From assembly GCA_002457295.1 (NCBI GenBank), contig NTKF01000012.1, positions 1 to 33,506 on the forward strand: a stretch of 33,506 bases of DNA. The letters run 5' to 3'. Position 1 is the stretch's first letter; every line of letters begins with the position of its first letter. Below the pieces are notes generated by a model. It searched no databases and had not been told where the DNA came from. It was given only the letters and a program-made list of their open reading frames with translations. Positions 7,560 through 17,652 of this stretch are shown here, in pieces. A program made the position numbers and the translations under genes. Source of the DNA: Flavobacteriales bacterium MED-G22 (GTDB lineage: Bacteria; Bacteroidota; Bacteroidia; Flavobacteriales; Flavobacteriaceae).

Positions 7560-8647
7560 GATAGAATGATTTTTTCTAATTCATCCACTATTTCTAGAGT
7601 AGCATTAGGTTTAGCTAGTGCCCTTATTTTTGAGCCCATTTCACTTTGCATCTTTTCATCTTGCACTAAGTCTAAAAAGGTTTTTTCGAACTTTTTTTCC
7701 AAATCAATTTCTTCGATCATAATGGCAGCTTGTTGATCGACGAGGGCTTGTGCATTTTTCACCTGATGGTTAGCCGTCACATTGGGTGAGGGAATCAAAA
7801 TTGATGGTTTGCCAACACAACACAACTCAGCTATGGTTCCGGCGCCGGCACGTGCTATAATTAAATCTGCAGCAGCATAGAAAGATTCCATTTCAGTTAC
7901 AAAGGGTATCACCTTTACCATTTGATTTTCCATTGAAGCGTATTGATCGTAATACAACTTGCCACATTGCCACACTATTTGATAGCCTAAATTCATTATA
8001 AATTGAAGCTTCTTAGCTATCAAATTATTTATTGTTCTTGCTCCTAAACTACCTCCTAAAACCGCGAGTGTTCTTTTTTTCAAATTTAAATCAAGATGCT
8101 GTTTTGCTTGTGTAGGAGAAATATCAAACTGAGCAATATTTTGTCTAATAGGATTGCCTGTATAATGAATTTTTTCTTTGGGAAAGAATCGCTCCATACC
8201 CTGAAAACCAACACAGATGGCTTTTGCATTTTGTCCTAAAATTTTGTTTGTGATACCAGGATAAGAATTTTGTTCTTGAATGAGTGTTGGTAGTCGCATC
8301 CATTGTGCCACTTGTAGTAATGCACCACTTGCAAATCCACCAGTTCCCACAACTACCTTTGGTCTAAAGCGAACTAAAATAAAAAAAGACTGAATCAAAC
8401 TAATAACTAATTTGAAAGGAAACAAAATATTGCGTAATGACAATGAACGTTGAAATCCATCAATCCAAAGACCAACAATTCGAAAACCTGCTCTAGGAAT
8501 TTGTTGCATTTCCATTTTATTATGAGCACCAACAAATAAAAGTTCTGATTCTAGGTAGCGTTGCTTGATTTCAGACCCAATAGCTATTGCTGGGAAAATG
8601 TGCCCTCCAGTACCCCCTCCAGAAATGATGATCTTATGGCGTTTCAC
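7556..8647 (-). CDS. murG: UDP-GlcNAc--lipid I N-acetylglucosaminyltransferase MurG
   Basis: MurG makes lipid II by adding GlcNAc to lipid I at the inner face of the membrane. The 363 residues carry the N-terminal GGGTGGH motif (10-16), the second glycine-rich element GGSLGAR (about 198-204) and the UDP-GlcNAc-binding RAGAGTIAEL region. The start codon is GTG at 8647, within the last codons of ftsW (14-bp overlap). There is no nearby ATG giving a complete N-terminal motif, so GTG is well supported. Confidence 0.97.
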   Translation of the reverse strand: MKRHKIIISGGGTGGHIFPAIAIGSEIKQRYLESELLFVGAHNKMEMQQIPRAGFRIVGLWIDGFQRSLSLRNILFPFKLVISLIQSFFILVRFRPKVVVGTGGFASGALLQVAQWMRLPTLIQEQNSYPGITNKILGQNAKAICVGFQGMERFFPKEKIHYTGNPIRQNIAQFDISPTQAKQHLDLNLKKRTLAVLGGSLGARTINNLIAKKLQFIMNLGYQIVWQCGKLYYDQYASMENQMVKVIPFVTEMESFYAAADLIIARAGAGTIAELCCVGKPSILIPSPNVTANHQVKNAQALVDQQAAIMIEEIDLEKKFEKTFLDLVQDEKMQSEMGSKIRALAKPNATLEIVDELEKIILS

Positions 8648-9827
8648 TTAATATTTTTATTGGATTGTCTGTTGTTTCAAAAGAGAACTCGGGATCTTGA
8701 TTTTTCGATGCGCTTACGCTTAGAATCATTCCCAAGGCAATGCACGTCATCCATGCTGAGGTTCCTCCACTACTTATCATAGGAAGCGTTTGACCGGTCA
8801 CAGGAAGAATTTGAACTGCTACTCCCATGTTTATCAATGCTTGACTTAAAATGGGCAAGCCTAAGCCAATAACTAATAATTTTCCAAAAGTGGTGGTCGC
8901 GCGATGAGCAATGACCACCACTCTAAACAAAAGCAAAAGATAAATTAAAAGCAACCCTAGTCCGCCCACAAGTCCAAATTCTTCAATTATTATAGCATAT
9001 ATAAAATCAGAAGAACTTTGAGGTAAGAAATTTTTCATTCGGCTCTTACCTGCACCTAAACCAAAAATTTTTCCTGTTGCGATGGCCATCTTAGCCCTAT
9101 CAATTTGATAATTACCATCTGTTTTAGAGGGGTCATTAAAATTTTCTATCCTACTCATCCAAGTATCAATACGATTGGGCATTGCCTCTGGATAGGATCT
9201 AGCAGTCATAAAAAATAAAACAAAGAATACCACTCCACTACACACGATTCCCAGCAAATATTGAATTGGATATCCTCCTATAAAACAGAGAACTAACACC
9301 ATCAAAAACAGTAGCGCTGCGGTGGATAGGTTGGAGGGCAAAATCAACCCAATAATTATAGCTATCGGAAGCCAAAAAGCTAAAATGGACTTGCTAAACG
9401 ATTTAAAATTGTTTTTGTTTTTGGAAAGATATTGAGCAACATAGATCATAGTGACTACTAGTGCCAAAGTAGACGTTTGGAAACTTAACCCTACAATTGG
9501 AATCCGTATCCATCTGCTGGCATTCGCTCCATTTATAATAGTCCCCTGAGAGGCTGTATAAATGAGAAGTAATACTACAACAGGTAGTAATAAAATTGAT
9601 ACTCCTTTAAAATAATTATTCGGAACTCTATGAATCAAATACATGAAGAAAAACCCAATCGTTAAAATGACAAAATGTTTGACCAAATAGCCCCAAGGGG
9701 TTCCTTTTCCAACAACATAAACTAGATTTGAGGAAGCACTAAAAACGGGTAAAAAAGAAAAGATGGCCAATAGTGTCAAAATGACCCAAAGGGCTCTATC
9801 TCCTTGTATGCTATTTAGCAATTTCAT
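8634..9827 (-). CDS. ftsW: Lipid II polymerase / divisome protein FtsW
   Basis: A SEDS-family septal glycosyltransferase of 397 residues with about ten membrane helices. Family landmarks are the large extracytoplasmic loop with NRIDTWMSRIENF and GAGKSRMKNFLPQ...SDFIYAIIIEEFG, and the late motif LPMISSGGTSAW. It should act with the transpeptidase encoded at 13830-15806. It sits between murD (4-bp overlap) and murG (14-bp overlap). RodA is the main alternative, but the dcw position favours FtsW. Confidence 0.95.
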   Translation of the reverse strand: MKLLNSIQGDRALWVILTLLAIFSFLPVFSASSNLVYVVGKGTPWGYLVKHFVILTIGFFFMYLIHRVPNNYFKGVSILLLPVVVLLLIYTASQGTIINGANASRWIRIPIVGLSFQTSTLALVVTMIYVAQYLSKNKNNFKSFSKSILAFWLPIAIIIGLILPSNLSTAALLFLMVLVLCFIGGYPIQYLLGIVCSGVVFFVLFFMTARSYPEAMPNRIDTWMSRIENFNDPSKTDGNYQIDRAKMAIATGKIFGLGAGKSRMKNFLPQSSSDFIYAIIIEEFGLVGGLGLLLIYLLLLFRVVVIAHRATTTFGKLLVIGLGLPILSQALINMGVAVQILPVTGQTLPMISSGGTSAWMTCIALGMILSVSASKNQDPEFSFETTDNPIKILSETP

Positions 9828-11155
9828 AAATTCTTTACTGCATTTTTAAATTGATTTCCTCGATCTTCATAGTTCTGAAATAAATCGAAACTTGCACAAG
9901 CAGGCGAAAGCAAAACAGTTTCATTCTTTTCAGCAATTTTGTGAGAAATTTTTACAGCTTCTGAAATACTTTGTGTTTCAATCATTATATCACTCACATC
10001 AGCAAAGACTTCAAACAATTTTTTATTATCAATTCCTAGACAAATAATGGCTTTTACTTTTTCACGCACTAAAGGCAACAATGAGGAATAATCATTACCC
10101 TTGTCTACTCCCCCAGCTATCCAAACAGTGGGAGTAGAAATACTTTCCAAGGCAAAATAAGTGGCATTCACATTTGTTGCTTTTGAGTCATTGATGTAAT
10201 CCACTTTTTGAATGGTAAATGCTTTTTCCATACGGTGGGGGGCTCCTTGGAAATGAGAAAGGCTTTTCTGAATTTGTTCTTTGCTTATAGATAATAAGTT
10301 TGCAACGGTTGCTGCTGCCATTGCGTTAAGCAAATTGTGCCGCCCTGTGAGCGTAAATTGCGAGGTGTTTATCATAATTGGTGAATTATCATTATCAATT
10401 TTAATTTGGTTGTCTACACAAGTGGTTTGACTTGTACTTTTGATTCCAAATGAGTGTAGTTTTGCATTACTTTTTGTGTTTTTTAAGGCATCTATCAATA
10501 TTGGATCATCCGCATTAAAAATCAAAAAGTCTGATTCTTTTTGGTATTTTGTTAAGTTGAGTTTGGCTTGGACATAGTGGGCAATATTATTTCCATATCG
10601 ATCCAAGTGATCAGGTGTAATGTTTGTGATTACACCTATTTTAGGGGCAAAAGTGTTAATATCGTCTAATTGAAAACTACTGACTTCCAAAACATAATAA
10701 TCGTGAGATGTCTCCTTTACCAAACGGGCAAAGCTATTTCCTATATTTCCACCCACGGCTACATCTAATCCTGCTTCTTTTAATATGGCATAGGTCAACA
10801 TAGTAGTGGTTGTTTTGCCATTGCTCCCTGTTATAGCAATTATATTTGCTTTGGTATAACGTGATGCAAATTCAATTTCAGATACAACAGTTTTCGCATG
10901 AGAGATTAAATCTTGAACGATGGGGGCTTCTTTTGGAATTCCAGGGCTTTTAATAATCCAACGCGCATCGCGCATAGTATTTAGAGTATGTTGATGTTCC
11001 TCCCAGTCTATGTGCTCTTTGTTGAATAACTCTTGAGTAGTTTTTGAAATGCTTGAAGCGTCTGAAACAAATACTGAAAAACCTTGTTTTTGCGCTAATA
11101 ATGCAGCCCCTACTCCACTTTCACCTGCCCCTAAAACCACTACTTTTTCTTTCAT
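9824..11155 (-). CDS. murD: UDP-MurNAc-L-alanine--D-glutamate ligase MurD
   Basis: MurD adds D-glutamate to UDP-MurNAc-L-Ala. The 443-residue protein starts with the Rossmann-like GAGESGVGAA (10-18) and has the ATP loop GSNGKTTT (110-117). The central domain has YYVLEVSSFQLDD and NITPDHLDRYG, and the C-terminal domain has YINDSKATNVNAT and LLSPACASFDLFQNYEDRG, a MurD signature. It starts directly after the mraY stop, with no spacer. Confidence 0.97.
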   Translation of the reverse strand: MKEKVVVLGAGESGVGAALLAQKQGFSVFVSDASSISKTTQELFNKEHIDWEEHQHTLNTMRDARWIIKSPGIPKEAPIVQDLISHAKTVVSEIEFASRYTKANIIAITGSNGKTTTTMLTYAILKEAGLDVAVGGNIGNSFARLVKETSHDYYVLEVSSFQLDDINTFAPKIGVITNITPDHLDRYGNNIAHYVQAKLNLTKYQKESDFLIFNADDPILIDALKNTKSNAKLHSFGIKSTSQTTCVDNQIKIDNDNSPIMINTSQFTLTGRHNLLNAMAAATVANLLSISKEQIQKSLSHFQGAPHRMEKAFTIQKVDYINDSKATNVNATYFALESISTPTVWIAGGVDKGNDYSSLLPLVREKVKAIICLGIDNKKLFEVFADVSDIMIETQSISEAVKISHKIAEKNETVLLSPACASFDLFQNYEDRGNQFKNAVKNL

Positions 11156-12370
11156 TTATCTGATTTTTAGGGTAACAATTGAAACAATGGCTAATAAAAT
11201 TCCTACAATCCAAAAACGAGCTACTATTTTACTCTCATGGTAGCCTTTTTTCTGAAAGTGATGATGTAGGGGTGACATTAAAAAAAGTCGCTTACCCTCT
11301 CCTGTCTTTCGTTTATTATATTTGAAATAGCCCACTTGAAGAATAACTGATAGATTTTCTATTAGAAAAATTCCACATAGAATGGGAATCAACAGTTCTT
11401 TTCTAACAATAATTGCTACCACTGCAATCAAGGCCCCAATGGTTAAGCTTCCTGTATCCCCCATAAAAATGGTTGCAGGAAAAGAATTATACCATAAAAA
11501 ACCAACTAAGGCACCTACAAAAGAGGCAATAAAAACAGTGACTTCCCCCACATTGGGGATATACATGATGTTCAAATAGTCAGAAAAAATAATGTTTCCA
11601 GACACCCATGCAAAAATGGCTAAAGCAATAACAATTATGGCTGAACTGCCAGCAGCAAGACCATCAATTCCATCAGTGAGGTTGGCACCATTTGAGACAG
11701 CCATGATAATAAATATTACAATGGGAATAAAAATCATCCACCCCCACTGGGTGGTTGCAAGACCGGTCCACCCAATCAAATCAGCGTAATCAAATTCATT
11801 GTTTTTTAGAAGAGGAATAGTGGTTAATATGCCTTTTTGATCTTGAGTAACACGCTCTACTATCCCTAAATCATTCACTTTTTCGCTCACTGTTCTAACC
11901 GTGACCATTGGATGGAAATAAAGCATTCCTCCTACAATGGCTCCTAAGACAAACTGACCTAAAATTTTGAATCTACCCTGAAGCCCTTTTTTATCCTTTT
12001 TAAAAATTTTGATATAATCATCTATCCATCCTATAAAGCCCATCCATACAGATGTAAACAATAAAATAAGGATATAAATATTCTCGAGTTTTGCTACTAA
12101 AATAACTGGAACTAAAAGGCTAATTAGTATAATGATCCCTCCCATTGTTGGTGTTCCTTCTTTTTCTTTTTGACCTTCTAAACCAAGGTCTCGAATGCTT
12201 TCTCCTACTTGTTGATCCTTTAAATAGTGAATTATTTTTTTTCCAAAAATCAAAGAAATAAACAAGGCTAAAATAAACCCTAAACTTGCTCTAAAGCTCA
12301 GATACTGAAAAAGACTCGCTCCAAAAAGTTGAAAGTTATTTTCTAGATATGCAAAGAGATAGTATAACAT
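11156..12370 (-). CDS. mraY: Phospho-MurNAc-pentapeptide transferase MraY
   Basis: A polytopic membrane enzyme that transfers phospho-MurNAc-pentapeptide to undecaprenyl phosphate, giving lipid I. The 404 residues contain about ten hydrophobic helices, the catalytic DD pair in [16 protein letters not shown] (near residue 116), [15 protein letters not shown] (near 230), FMGDTGSL, and the cytoplasmic loop [10 protein letters not shown]. All are diagnostic. It is about 40 residues longer than E. coli MraY because of a loop after the DD motif, which I recall as usual in Bacteroidota. It follows murE by 2 bp. Confidence 0.97.
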   Translation of the reverse strand: MLYYLFAYLENNFQLFGASLFQYLSFRASLGFILALFISLIFGKKIIHYLKDQQVGESIRDLGLEGQKEKEGTPTMGGIIILISLLVPVILVAKLENIYILILLFTSVWMGFIGWIDDYIKIFKKDKKGLQGRFKILGQFVLGAIVGGMLYFHPMVTVRTVSEKVNDLGIVERVTQDQKGILTTIPLLKNNEFDYADLIGWTGLATTQWGWMIFIPIVIFIIMAVSNGANLTDGIDGLAAGSSAIIVIALAIFAWVSGNIIFSDYLNIMYIPNVGEVTVFIASFVGALVGFLWYNSFPATIFMGDTGSLTIGALIAVVAIIVRKELLIPILCGIFLIENLSVILQVGYFKYNKRKTGEGKRLFLMSPLHHHFQKKGYHESKIVARFWIVGILLAIVSIVTLKIR

Positions 12371-12372
12371 TC

Positions 12373-13833
12373 TTAGTTTAGGTTTAAAAAGATATCCTGT
12401 GCAATTTTAAAATCATCAAAAGGATGTTTAACTCCTTCAATTTCTTGATAGGTCTCATGCCCCTTTCCTGCAATGAGGATTATATCTTTAGGCCGACACA
12501 AATGTTTTGCCGTAGCAATGGCTTCCTGACGGTTTGTAATTTTTAATACTTTTCGTTGATCTTCTAATGGTACTCCTGCTAACATCTCTTCGATGATTAG
12601 CTCTGGAGATTCATTTCGTGGATTGTCAGAAGTAAAAATGCTCTTATCACTATAAGAAGTTGATATTTTTCCCATAATGGGCCTTTTTTTCTTATCTCGA
12701 TTTCCACCACATCCAACAATAGTTAGGAGCATTTCATTTCTTGTCCTAATGGCATTTATTGTTTTTAATACATTTTCCAATGCGTCTGGTGTATGGGCAT
12801 AATCAATAATAATTGTAGTCTCTTCTTTGGTTTGAAAAATTTGAAACCTTCCCACTAGGCTTTTTAATTTGCTTAGTTGTTTCAGTACCTCCAAAGGATC
12901 AACTCCAAGCTGTTCTGTGGTTGCAAAGACTGCTAAGAGATTGTAAGCATTGAAATTTCCAACAAGGGCTGTCCATAATTCTTGATTGTTTATTTTTAAG
13001 AGCATTCCTGAAAATTGTTGCTCTAAAATTTTAGCTTGATAGTCTGCAGCTCTTTTGAGCGCATAATGAATTTTTTTTGCCTTTGTGTTTTGCATCATAT
13101 ACATGCCATTTTTGTCATCAGTATTTGAAAGAGCAAAGGCTTTTGGTGGTAATAGGTCAAAAAATACTTTTTTTATGTCCCTGTAATTCTTAAAGCTTCC
13201 ATGATAATCAAGATGATCATGAGTAAGGTTGGTAAAAACTCCTCCATTGAAATGTAATCCTGACACCCTGTGCTGCGCAATTCCATGCGAAGACACTTCC
13301 ATAAAGCAATGAGTAATTCCTTTTGCCAACATTTCAGATAAATGCTTTTGGATCGAAATTGCATCTGGAGTTGTATGGGTGGCTTCATGAAAAACATCAC
13401 CATATTGTATAGCAACCGTAGAAATAAGTCCACATTTGTACTTCAAATTAGACATCACTTCGTATAACATACTGGCCACAGATGTTTTTCCATTAGTGCC
13501 AGTAATACCAATGAGGTTTAGATGCTTGGAAGGGTTTTGATAAAAATTGTCAGCCATTAAGGCCAAAGCCTTATGGCTATTTTCTACAACAACGTAGGAA
13601 ATGTTTTCCACACTATGCTCTGGCATTGTTTCGCAAACCACAGCTATTGCTCCTTTATTTATTGCTTGTGCAATAAAACTGTGTCCATCTAACTCTAAGC
13701 CTGTCAAGGCAACAAATAGATCACCCTTAGTGACTAGTCTGGAGTCAAACTGAATCTCATTGATAGTTGCTTGGGTAGAACCCACAACAGCTTCAATTCC
13801 AGCACGATATAAAAGAGATTTTAATGTAATCAT
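12373..13833 (-). CDS. murE: UDP-MurNAc-tripeptide synthetase MurE (meso-DAP type)
   Basis: MurE adds the third amino acid of the wall peptide. The 486 residues show the ATP loop GTNGKTS (112-118), THDHLDYHG in the central domain, [11 protein letters not shown], and DNPRNE at about 402-407. The DNPR motif is the meso-diaminopimelate selector, so the wall should be DAP-type. That agrees with mpl, whose substrate carries DAP. It overlaps the upstream transpeptidase gene by 4 bp. Confidence 0.96.
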   Translation of the reverse strand: MITLKSLLYRAGIEAVVGSTQATINEIQFDSRLVTKGDLFVALTGLELDGHSFIAQAINKGAIAVVCETMPEHSVENISYVVVENSHKALALMADNFYQNPSKHLNLIGITGTNGKTSVASMLYEVMSNLKYKCGLISTVAIQYGDVFHEATHTTPDAISIQKHLSEMLAKGITHCFMEVSSHGIAQHRVSGLHFNGGVFTNLTHDHLDYHGSFKNYRDIKKVFFDLLPPKAFALSNTDDKNGMYMMQNTKAKKIHYALKRAADYQAKILEQQFSGMLLKINNQELWTALVGNFNAYNLLAVFATTEQLGVDPLEVLKQLSKLKSLVGRFQIFQTKEETTIIIDYAHTPDALENVLKTINAIRTRNEMLLTIVGCGGNRDKKKRPIMGKISTSYSDKSIFTSDNPRNESPELIIEEMLAGVPLEDQRKVLKITNRQEAIATAKHLCRPKDIILIAGKGHETYQEIEGVKHPFDDFKIAQDIFLNLN

Positions 13834-15806
13834 GAGAGGGTTAGAATTATCGTATCAGATTCAGCGTTTTTAATTTCTTTAATTTTTTGAGAAACAACTG
13901 TTCCTTCTCCAATGGTTTCAACCTGCCAGCCAACCTTTTTTAGAATTTCAACTGCCTTTTTTACTTCCAATCCCAAGACATCTGGCATTCCATTATTCAT
14001 ATCTGATCCAGTTAGTAAGCCTTCTAATTGCTCTGTTTTTAGCACAACTTCCTTTGGTGTGTTATTATAAATTTTCTTTGCAATCGCCTTAAAAACTGGA
14101 GCTGCAACGGTTGAACCATAATATCCTTTAGATTTATTAGGACGGTGAATAACAACAATGCATGAATATTTTGGAGAATCAGCAGGAAAATATCCAACAA
14201 AACTTGAAATATATTGAACTTCTTCATCGCCACTGTAATCTACTTGACAAGTACCTGTTTTTCCTGCCATTGTTACGTTTTGATCTTTAATGCTATAGGC
14301 TGTACCCCATTTTTTATCAACAACATTAAAGAGCATTTTCTTCACTTTTTTAAGTGTTGTTTCTGAGCATATGGAGGGGTTTAATATTTCTACCTCAAAA
14401 ATCTGTTTTGGCTGGTTGCCCAAGTTGCTTATTTTATCAATGAATTTTGGTTTAATCATAATTCCTTCATTGGCAATAGCATTATAAAAAGTTAGCGTTT
14501 GAAGGGGCGTTAAACTGACTCCATAGCCATAGGCCATCCAAGGCAAATCCAATCCATCCCATTCCTTTTTATCATCAGGATAGGGAATTTTTGGAAGGCC
14601 CTCCCCTTTTATAGGAAGACCCAAGGGCTTGTTCAGTCCCATATTATACAAACGATCTACAAACTGTCTGGGGTTTTCTTTGTAGTTATCGTGGATAATT
14701 TTTACCAATCCCACGTTTGAAGATACTTCTAGTGCTCTGCCTGCAGAGATAGTTCCAAAACCACCACGTTTAGAATCTCTAACCTCATATTTCCCAAAAA
14801 ATTGAAGCTTCCCCTTGCCCGTCTCAATTGGTGTATTTACATCAATCTTTTTATCTTCAAGTGCTGCTATCATTGCCATAGTTTTGAAGGTAGAACCTGG
14901 CTCATGAGACTCGCCTATAGCATAATTCAATTTTTCATAATAAAAGCCTTTGGAAGTTCTACCTAAGTTAGCAATGGCTTTAATTGAACCCGTATTGACC
15001 TCCATTAATACCACACTTCCATGTTCTGCCTCAAAATCTATTAATTGTTTCAAAAGTGCATTTTGAGCAATGTCTTGCATATTAGTGTCTATCGTAGTAT
15101 ATAAATCAAACCCTTCTGTTGGTTCTTTTTCATTATCGGCATTTATTGGCTTCCACTGTCCGTTTGCAATTTTTTGTTTCAATCGATACCCTTGCTCTCC
15201 ATTTAAATATTGAAAATAAGCTCCCTCCAGACCCACTCTTATAAAAGTTCCATCTGAATCTCTTTTTTCATAACCAATGGTTCGTTCTGCTATTTTACCC
15301 AAAGGATGTTCCCGTTCAATGGATTGCTCGACAATGAGCCCCCCTTTATAAGGTCCTGATTTAAAAAGCGGAAAACTTTTTATTTGTTGCATTTCAGAAA
15401 AACTCAAATTCTTGGCTACTAGCCAATACCTGTTTTTCTTCTTACGGGCTAGCTCTAAACGCTTTTGAATATTAGCTTGCGGTTGATTCAAAAAAGTAGC
15501 TAAAGCTTTTGCTAAGGCGACTTTACTTTGTTGAAATCTAGCGTTTGATGGCACTACTGCATCCCACCGTATTTCATAACGGGGTACTGAAGTAGCTAAT
15601 ATACTCCCATCAGCAGCATAAATATTTCCTCTACTGGGCTCTAGAGGAACATTTTTTATAGTTTGATTGGTTGCCATTGCTTCAAAAGCAGGTCCTTCAA
15701 TCCACTGAATAACAAAAATCTTAGTGCCTATACCTAGTGCAAAAAAGAACATAAGCAAAACAACTAGGTAGAACCGCCACATAAGCTTTTGTTGTTGTTT
15801 TTCCAT
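13830..15806 (-). CDS. ftsI: Septal penicillin-binding protein (FtsI/PBP3 type) with PASTA domain
   Basis: A class B transpeptidase of 658 residues that should crosslink septal peptidoglycan. One membrane helix lies at about 10-33, followed by a PBP dimerisation region (PSRGNIYAADGSILA) and then the transpeptidase domain. Its catalytic motifs are STFK (near 305), SSN (near 361) and KTG (near 514). The C-terminal 60-70 residues (MPDVLGLEVKKAVEILKKVG and on) form one PASTA domain, so the protein resembles SpoVD or PBP2x in layout more than E. coli FtsI. It lies 1 bp after the ftsL-like gene and overlaps murE by 4 bp. Confidence 0.95.
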   Translation of the reverse strand: MEKQQQKLMWRFYLVVLLMFFFALGIGTKIFVIQWIEGPAFEAMATNQTIKNVPLEPSRGNIYAADGSILATSVPRYEIRWDAVVPSNARFQQSKVALAKALATFLNQPQANIQKRLELARKKKNRYWLVAKNLSFSEMQQIKSFPLFKSGPYKGGLIVEQSIEREHPLGKIAERTIGYEKRDSDGTFIRVGLEGAYFQYLNGEQGYRLKQKIANGQWKPINADNEKEPTEGFDLYTTIDTNMQDIAQNALLKQLIDFEAEHGSVVLMEVNTGSIKAIANLGRTSKGFYYEKLNYAIGESHEPGSTFKTMAMIAALEDKKIDVNTPIETGKGKLQFFGKYEVRDSKRGGFGTISAGRALEVSSNVGLVKIIHDNYKENPRQFVDRLYNMGLNKPLGLPIKGEGLPKIPYPDDKKEWDGLDLPWMAYGYGVSLTPLQTLTFYNAIANEGIMIKPKFIDKISNLGNQPKQIFEVEILNPSICSETTLKKVKKMLFNVVDKKWGTAYSIKDQNVTMAGKTGTCQVDYSGDEEVQYISSFVGYFPADSPKYSCIVVIHRPNKSKGYYGSTVAAPVFKAIAKKIYNNTPKEVVLKTEQLEGLLTGSDMNNGMPDVLGLEVKKAVEILKKVGWQVETIGEGTVVSQKIKEIKNAESDTIILTLS

Positions 15807-15807
15807 C

Positions 15808-16113
15808 TTATTCTATTCTTATTTTAACAGGAGGACGATCTGCTGGACCTAAATTTGTGTCACTCAACAATTGCATCACTGTGGATTCCTTTTTTAGATT
15901 GACAAGCCTCGTTTTCTGCTCCACAAAAACACTTTTTAATGCTTTAATGTCTTTATTGTAAGCAGCAATAGTGAAAATTTTTCGATCTGCGCTGTGTCCA
16001 CTCGAAATCATAAGTAAAGCCAAACAGGACAGATAGATTATCATACGCCAGTTTTTCAATGCATTGCTATTGAGCAAAAAATCTATATTCAAAAAAGCTA
16101 GAAGACGTTTCAT
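15808..16113 (-). CDS. FtsL-like divisome protein
   Basis: A small 101-residue bitopic protein with a cytoplasmic N-terminus, one membrane helix at about 24-41 (MIIYLSCLALLMISSG), and a periplasmic part with a short heptad-like segment (AAYNKDIKALKSVFVEQKTR). Primary sequence is poorly conserved in FtsL. The call therefore rests on size, layout and its position between rsmH (4-bp overlap) and the transpeptidase gene, where ftsL lies in most dcw clusters. It should bridge FtsQ and FtsW/FtsI. Confidence 0.8.
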   Translation of the reverse strand: MKRLLAFLNIDFLLNSNALKNWRMIIYLSCLALLMISSGHSADRKIFTIAAYNKDIKALKSVFVEQKTRLVNLKKESTVMQLLSDTNLGPADRPPVKIRIE

Positions 16114-17012
16114 TTTTTTTCAGCAATTCGCATTTTAGCACTTCGTGCTCTTGAATTATTATCGGTTTCAGCTTTGTCTGGCACTATCAATTTTCCAATC
16201 TTCTTCATTGGAGCTATATTGTTGCCATAGAAATCTTTTTCATCAACGCCCTCAAAATTTCCGTAATTAATGAAGCGTTTCACTAGCCTATCTTCAAGAG
16301 AATGATATGATATACACACCAATCGACCTCCTTGTGCCAAAAGAGAAGAAGCCTGTTTTAACAATGATTTTAGTGCTTCTAATTCTCCGTTGACTTCAAT
16401 TCGAAGGGCTTGAAAGCATTGTGCTAATACTTTGTTTTCAAAACGTTTAGGGATTTTTTTGACTAACAAACCCCTCAGCTGGAAAGTGGTTTCAATGGTA
16501 GTTCTTTGACGTGCATTTATGATGTCGGTTGCAAATTTTTTGGCTCGGTCTACTTCACCATATTCTTTAAAAATTCTCTCTAATTCATCTTCAGAATATT
16601 CATTGACAATTGTTTTCGCATCAAGAGGTTGGTCCAAATTCATTCTCATATCTAGAGGGCCGTCTATTCTAGTTGAAAAACCTCTGTGCCCAGTGTCAAA
16701 TTGATGAGAAGAAACCCCTAAATCAGCCAATATCCCATCAACCATTTTTATTTTATTGTATTGTAAATACGCTTTTATATTTTTAAAATTTGAGCCTAAG
16801 AAAGTAAAGCGCTGATCTTCTAATGAATTTTTAGCAGCCTCTGAGTCATGATCAAATCCAAATAGTTTAGCCGTAGCATCCATTTTTTCTAGAATCGCTT
16901 TTGAATGACCTCCCCCTCCAAAAGTAGCATCGACATAAACACCCTTTGGCTTTAGCACCAAACCAGCAACGGCTTGCTGCAATAAAACTGGTTTATGATA
17001 GGTCATTGTCAT
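16110..17012 (-). CDS. rsmH: 16S rRNA (cytosine1402-N4)-methyltransferase RsmH (MraW)
   Basis: RsmH methylates C1402 of 16S rRNA in the decoding centre. The 300 residues contain the N-terminal YHKPVLL motif, the SAM-binding DATFGGGGHS (28-37), DGILADLGVSSHQFD, and the C-terminal CISYHSLEDRLVKRF, all typical of the family. Two Met codons at residues 1 and 3 are both possible starts; the first overlaps mraZ by 20 bp. It is the second gene of the dcw operon, its standard place. Confidence 0.97.
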   Translation of the reverse strand: MTMTYHKPVLLQQAVAGLVLKPKGVYVDATFGGGGHSKAILEKMDATAKLFGFDHDSEAAKNSLEDQRFTFLGSNFKNIKAYLQYNKIKMVDGILADLGVSSHQFDTGHRGFSTRIDGPLDMRMNLDQPLDAKTIVNEYSEDELERIFKEYGEVDRAKKFATDIINARQRTTIETTFQLRGLLVKKIPKRFENKVLAQCFQALRIEVNGELEALKSLLKQASSLLAQGGRLVCISYHSLEDRLVKRFINYGNFEGVDEKDFYGNNIAPMKKIGKLIVPDKAETDNNSRARSAKMRIAEKK

Positions 17013-17460
17013 TTTTATCTCCCATAACTTCTTCGGCTAATTCACCAAAATCTAAAGTGGCTTCATCAATAGCTTTTTCATAGTGGTCTTTGTTCCAAAT
17101 TTCTAAAATGGTTACTGCCGATGAAATAACAACCTCTTTTTTTATATCAGCATATTTGATTAAATCTTTAGGAATAAGTAATCGGCCAGAGGCATCAATT
17201 TCAACAGGTTTTACACCAGCAGTGAAGCGCCTTATGAAGTCATTATTCTTTTTGTTAAAACGATTCAAACTATTCACTTTCTGCATCAAAACCTCCCATT
17301 CTTGCATTGGATAAAATTCAAGACATGAATTGAAAACAGCTCGCTTGAGAACAAACCCCCCTTTGAGATAGGTTGCCAACTGCCCTTTTAGGGCTACCGG
17401 CATCATGATCCGTCCTTTGGCATCTGCCTTGCATTCATATGTGCCTATGAAATGTTGCAT
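16993..17460 (-). CDS. mraZ: Transcriptional regulator MraZ
   Basis: MraZ is an AbrB-like DNA-binding protein that controls the dcw operon it heads. Starting at ATG 17460 it has 155 residues and begins MQHFIGTYECKADAKGR. It carries the two family DxxxR motifs, DAKGR (13-17) and DASGR (89-93), one per swapped-hairpin repeat. The reading frame stays open to 17514, but a start there would lie inside the MraZ boxes and upstream of the -7 element, so 17460 is chosen. It overlaps rsmH by 20 bp. Confidence 0.96.
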   Translation of the reverse strand: MQHFIGTYECKADAKGRIMMPVALKGQLATYLKGGFVLKRAVFNSCLEFYPMQEWEVLMQKVNSLNRFNKKNNDFIRRFTAGVKPVEIDASGRLLIPKDLIKYADIKKEVVISSAVTILEIWNKDHYEKAIDEATLDFGELAEEVMGDKNDNDLS

Positions 17461-17481
17461 TCTGAAAGCATTAGTGTTGCT

Positions 17482-17545
17482 CAAATTTATAAATTTATTA
17501 CCACTTTTTACCACTTTTTACCACATTGTTAATAAGTTTTTCCAC
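17482..17545 (-). promoter_or_regulatory. dcw operon promoter with four MraZ-type boxes
   Basis: On the minus strand a perfect -7 element, TAAATTTG (17482-17489), ends 21 bases before the mraZ ATG. Upstream lie four GTGG cores, plus-strand CCAC at 17501-17504, 17511-17514, 17521-17524 and 17542-17545, three of them in the context GTGGTAAAAA or GTGGTAATAA. Spacings are 10, 10 and 21 bp, so all fall on one face of the helix. The second core occupies the -33 position (spacer 21). Known MraZ sites in other bacteria are 10-bp-spaced repeats with a TGG-like core, so autoregulation is expected. Confidence 0.8.
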
Positions 17546-17611
17546 TTCATTTACTTTAAACTAAATTTCATACTGTTTACTATAAAACATTTAGCACCAA
17601 TTGATTTTACC

Positions 17612-17619
17612 TATCTTTG
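17612..17619 (+). promoter_or_regulatory. Putative -7 element for the alpha/beta hydrolase gene
   Basis: TATCTTTG is a perfect TAnnTTTG match, 33 bases before the ATG at 17653. No clear -33 TTG is seen; TTAG at 17591 with a 17-base spacer is the closest. It faces away from the mraZ promoter across the divergent gap. Confidence 0.5.
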
Positions 17620-17652
17620 AAAAGTTTAAAATCTAGAAACGAATTCTGCTCG

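Noticed and set aside
13830..14040. PASTA domain of the septal PBP as evidence of a Gram-positive origin
   Set aside because: I recall C-terminal PASTA domains in this family from other Bacteroidota, and the gene is in its normal dcw place with neighbour-like composition.
17461..17514. Upstream start for mraZ at 17514
   Set aside because: The extra 18 residues do not look like MraZ, and this start would lie inside the MraZ boxes, upstream of the -7 element.
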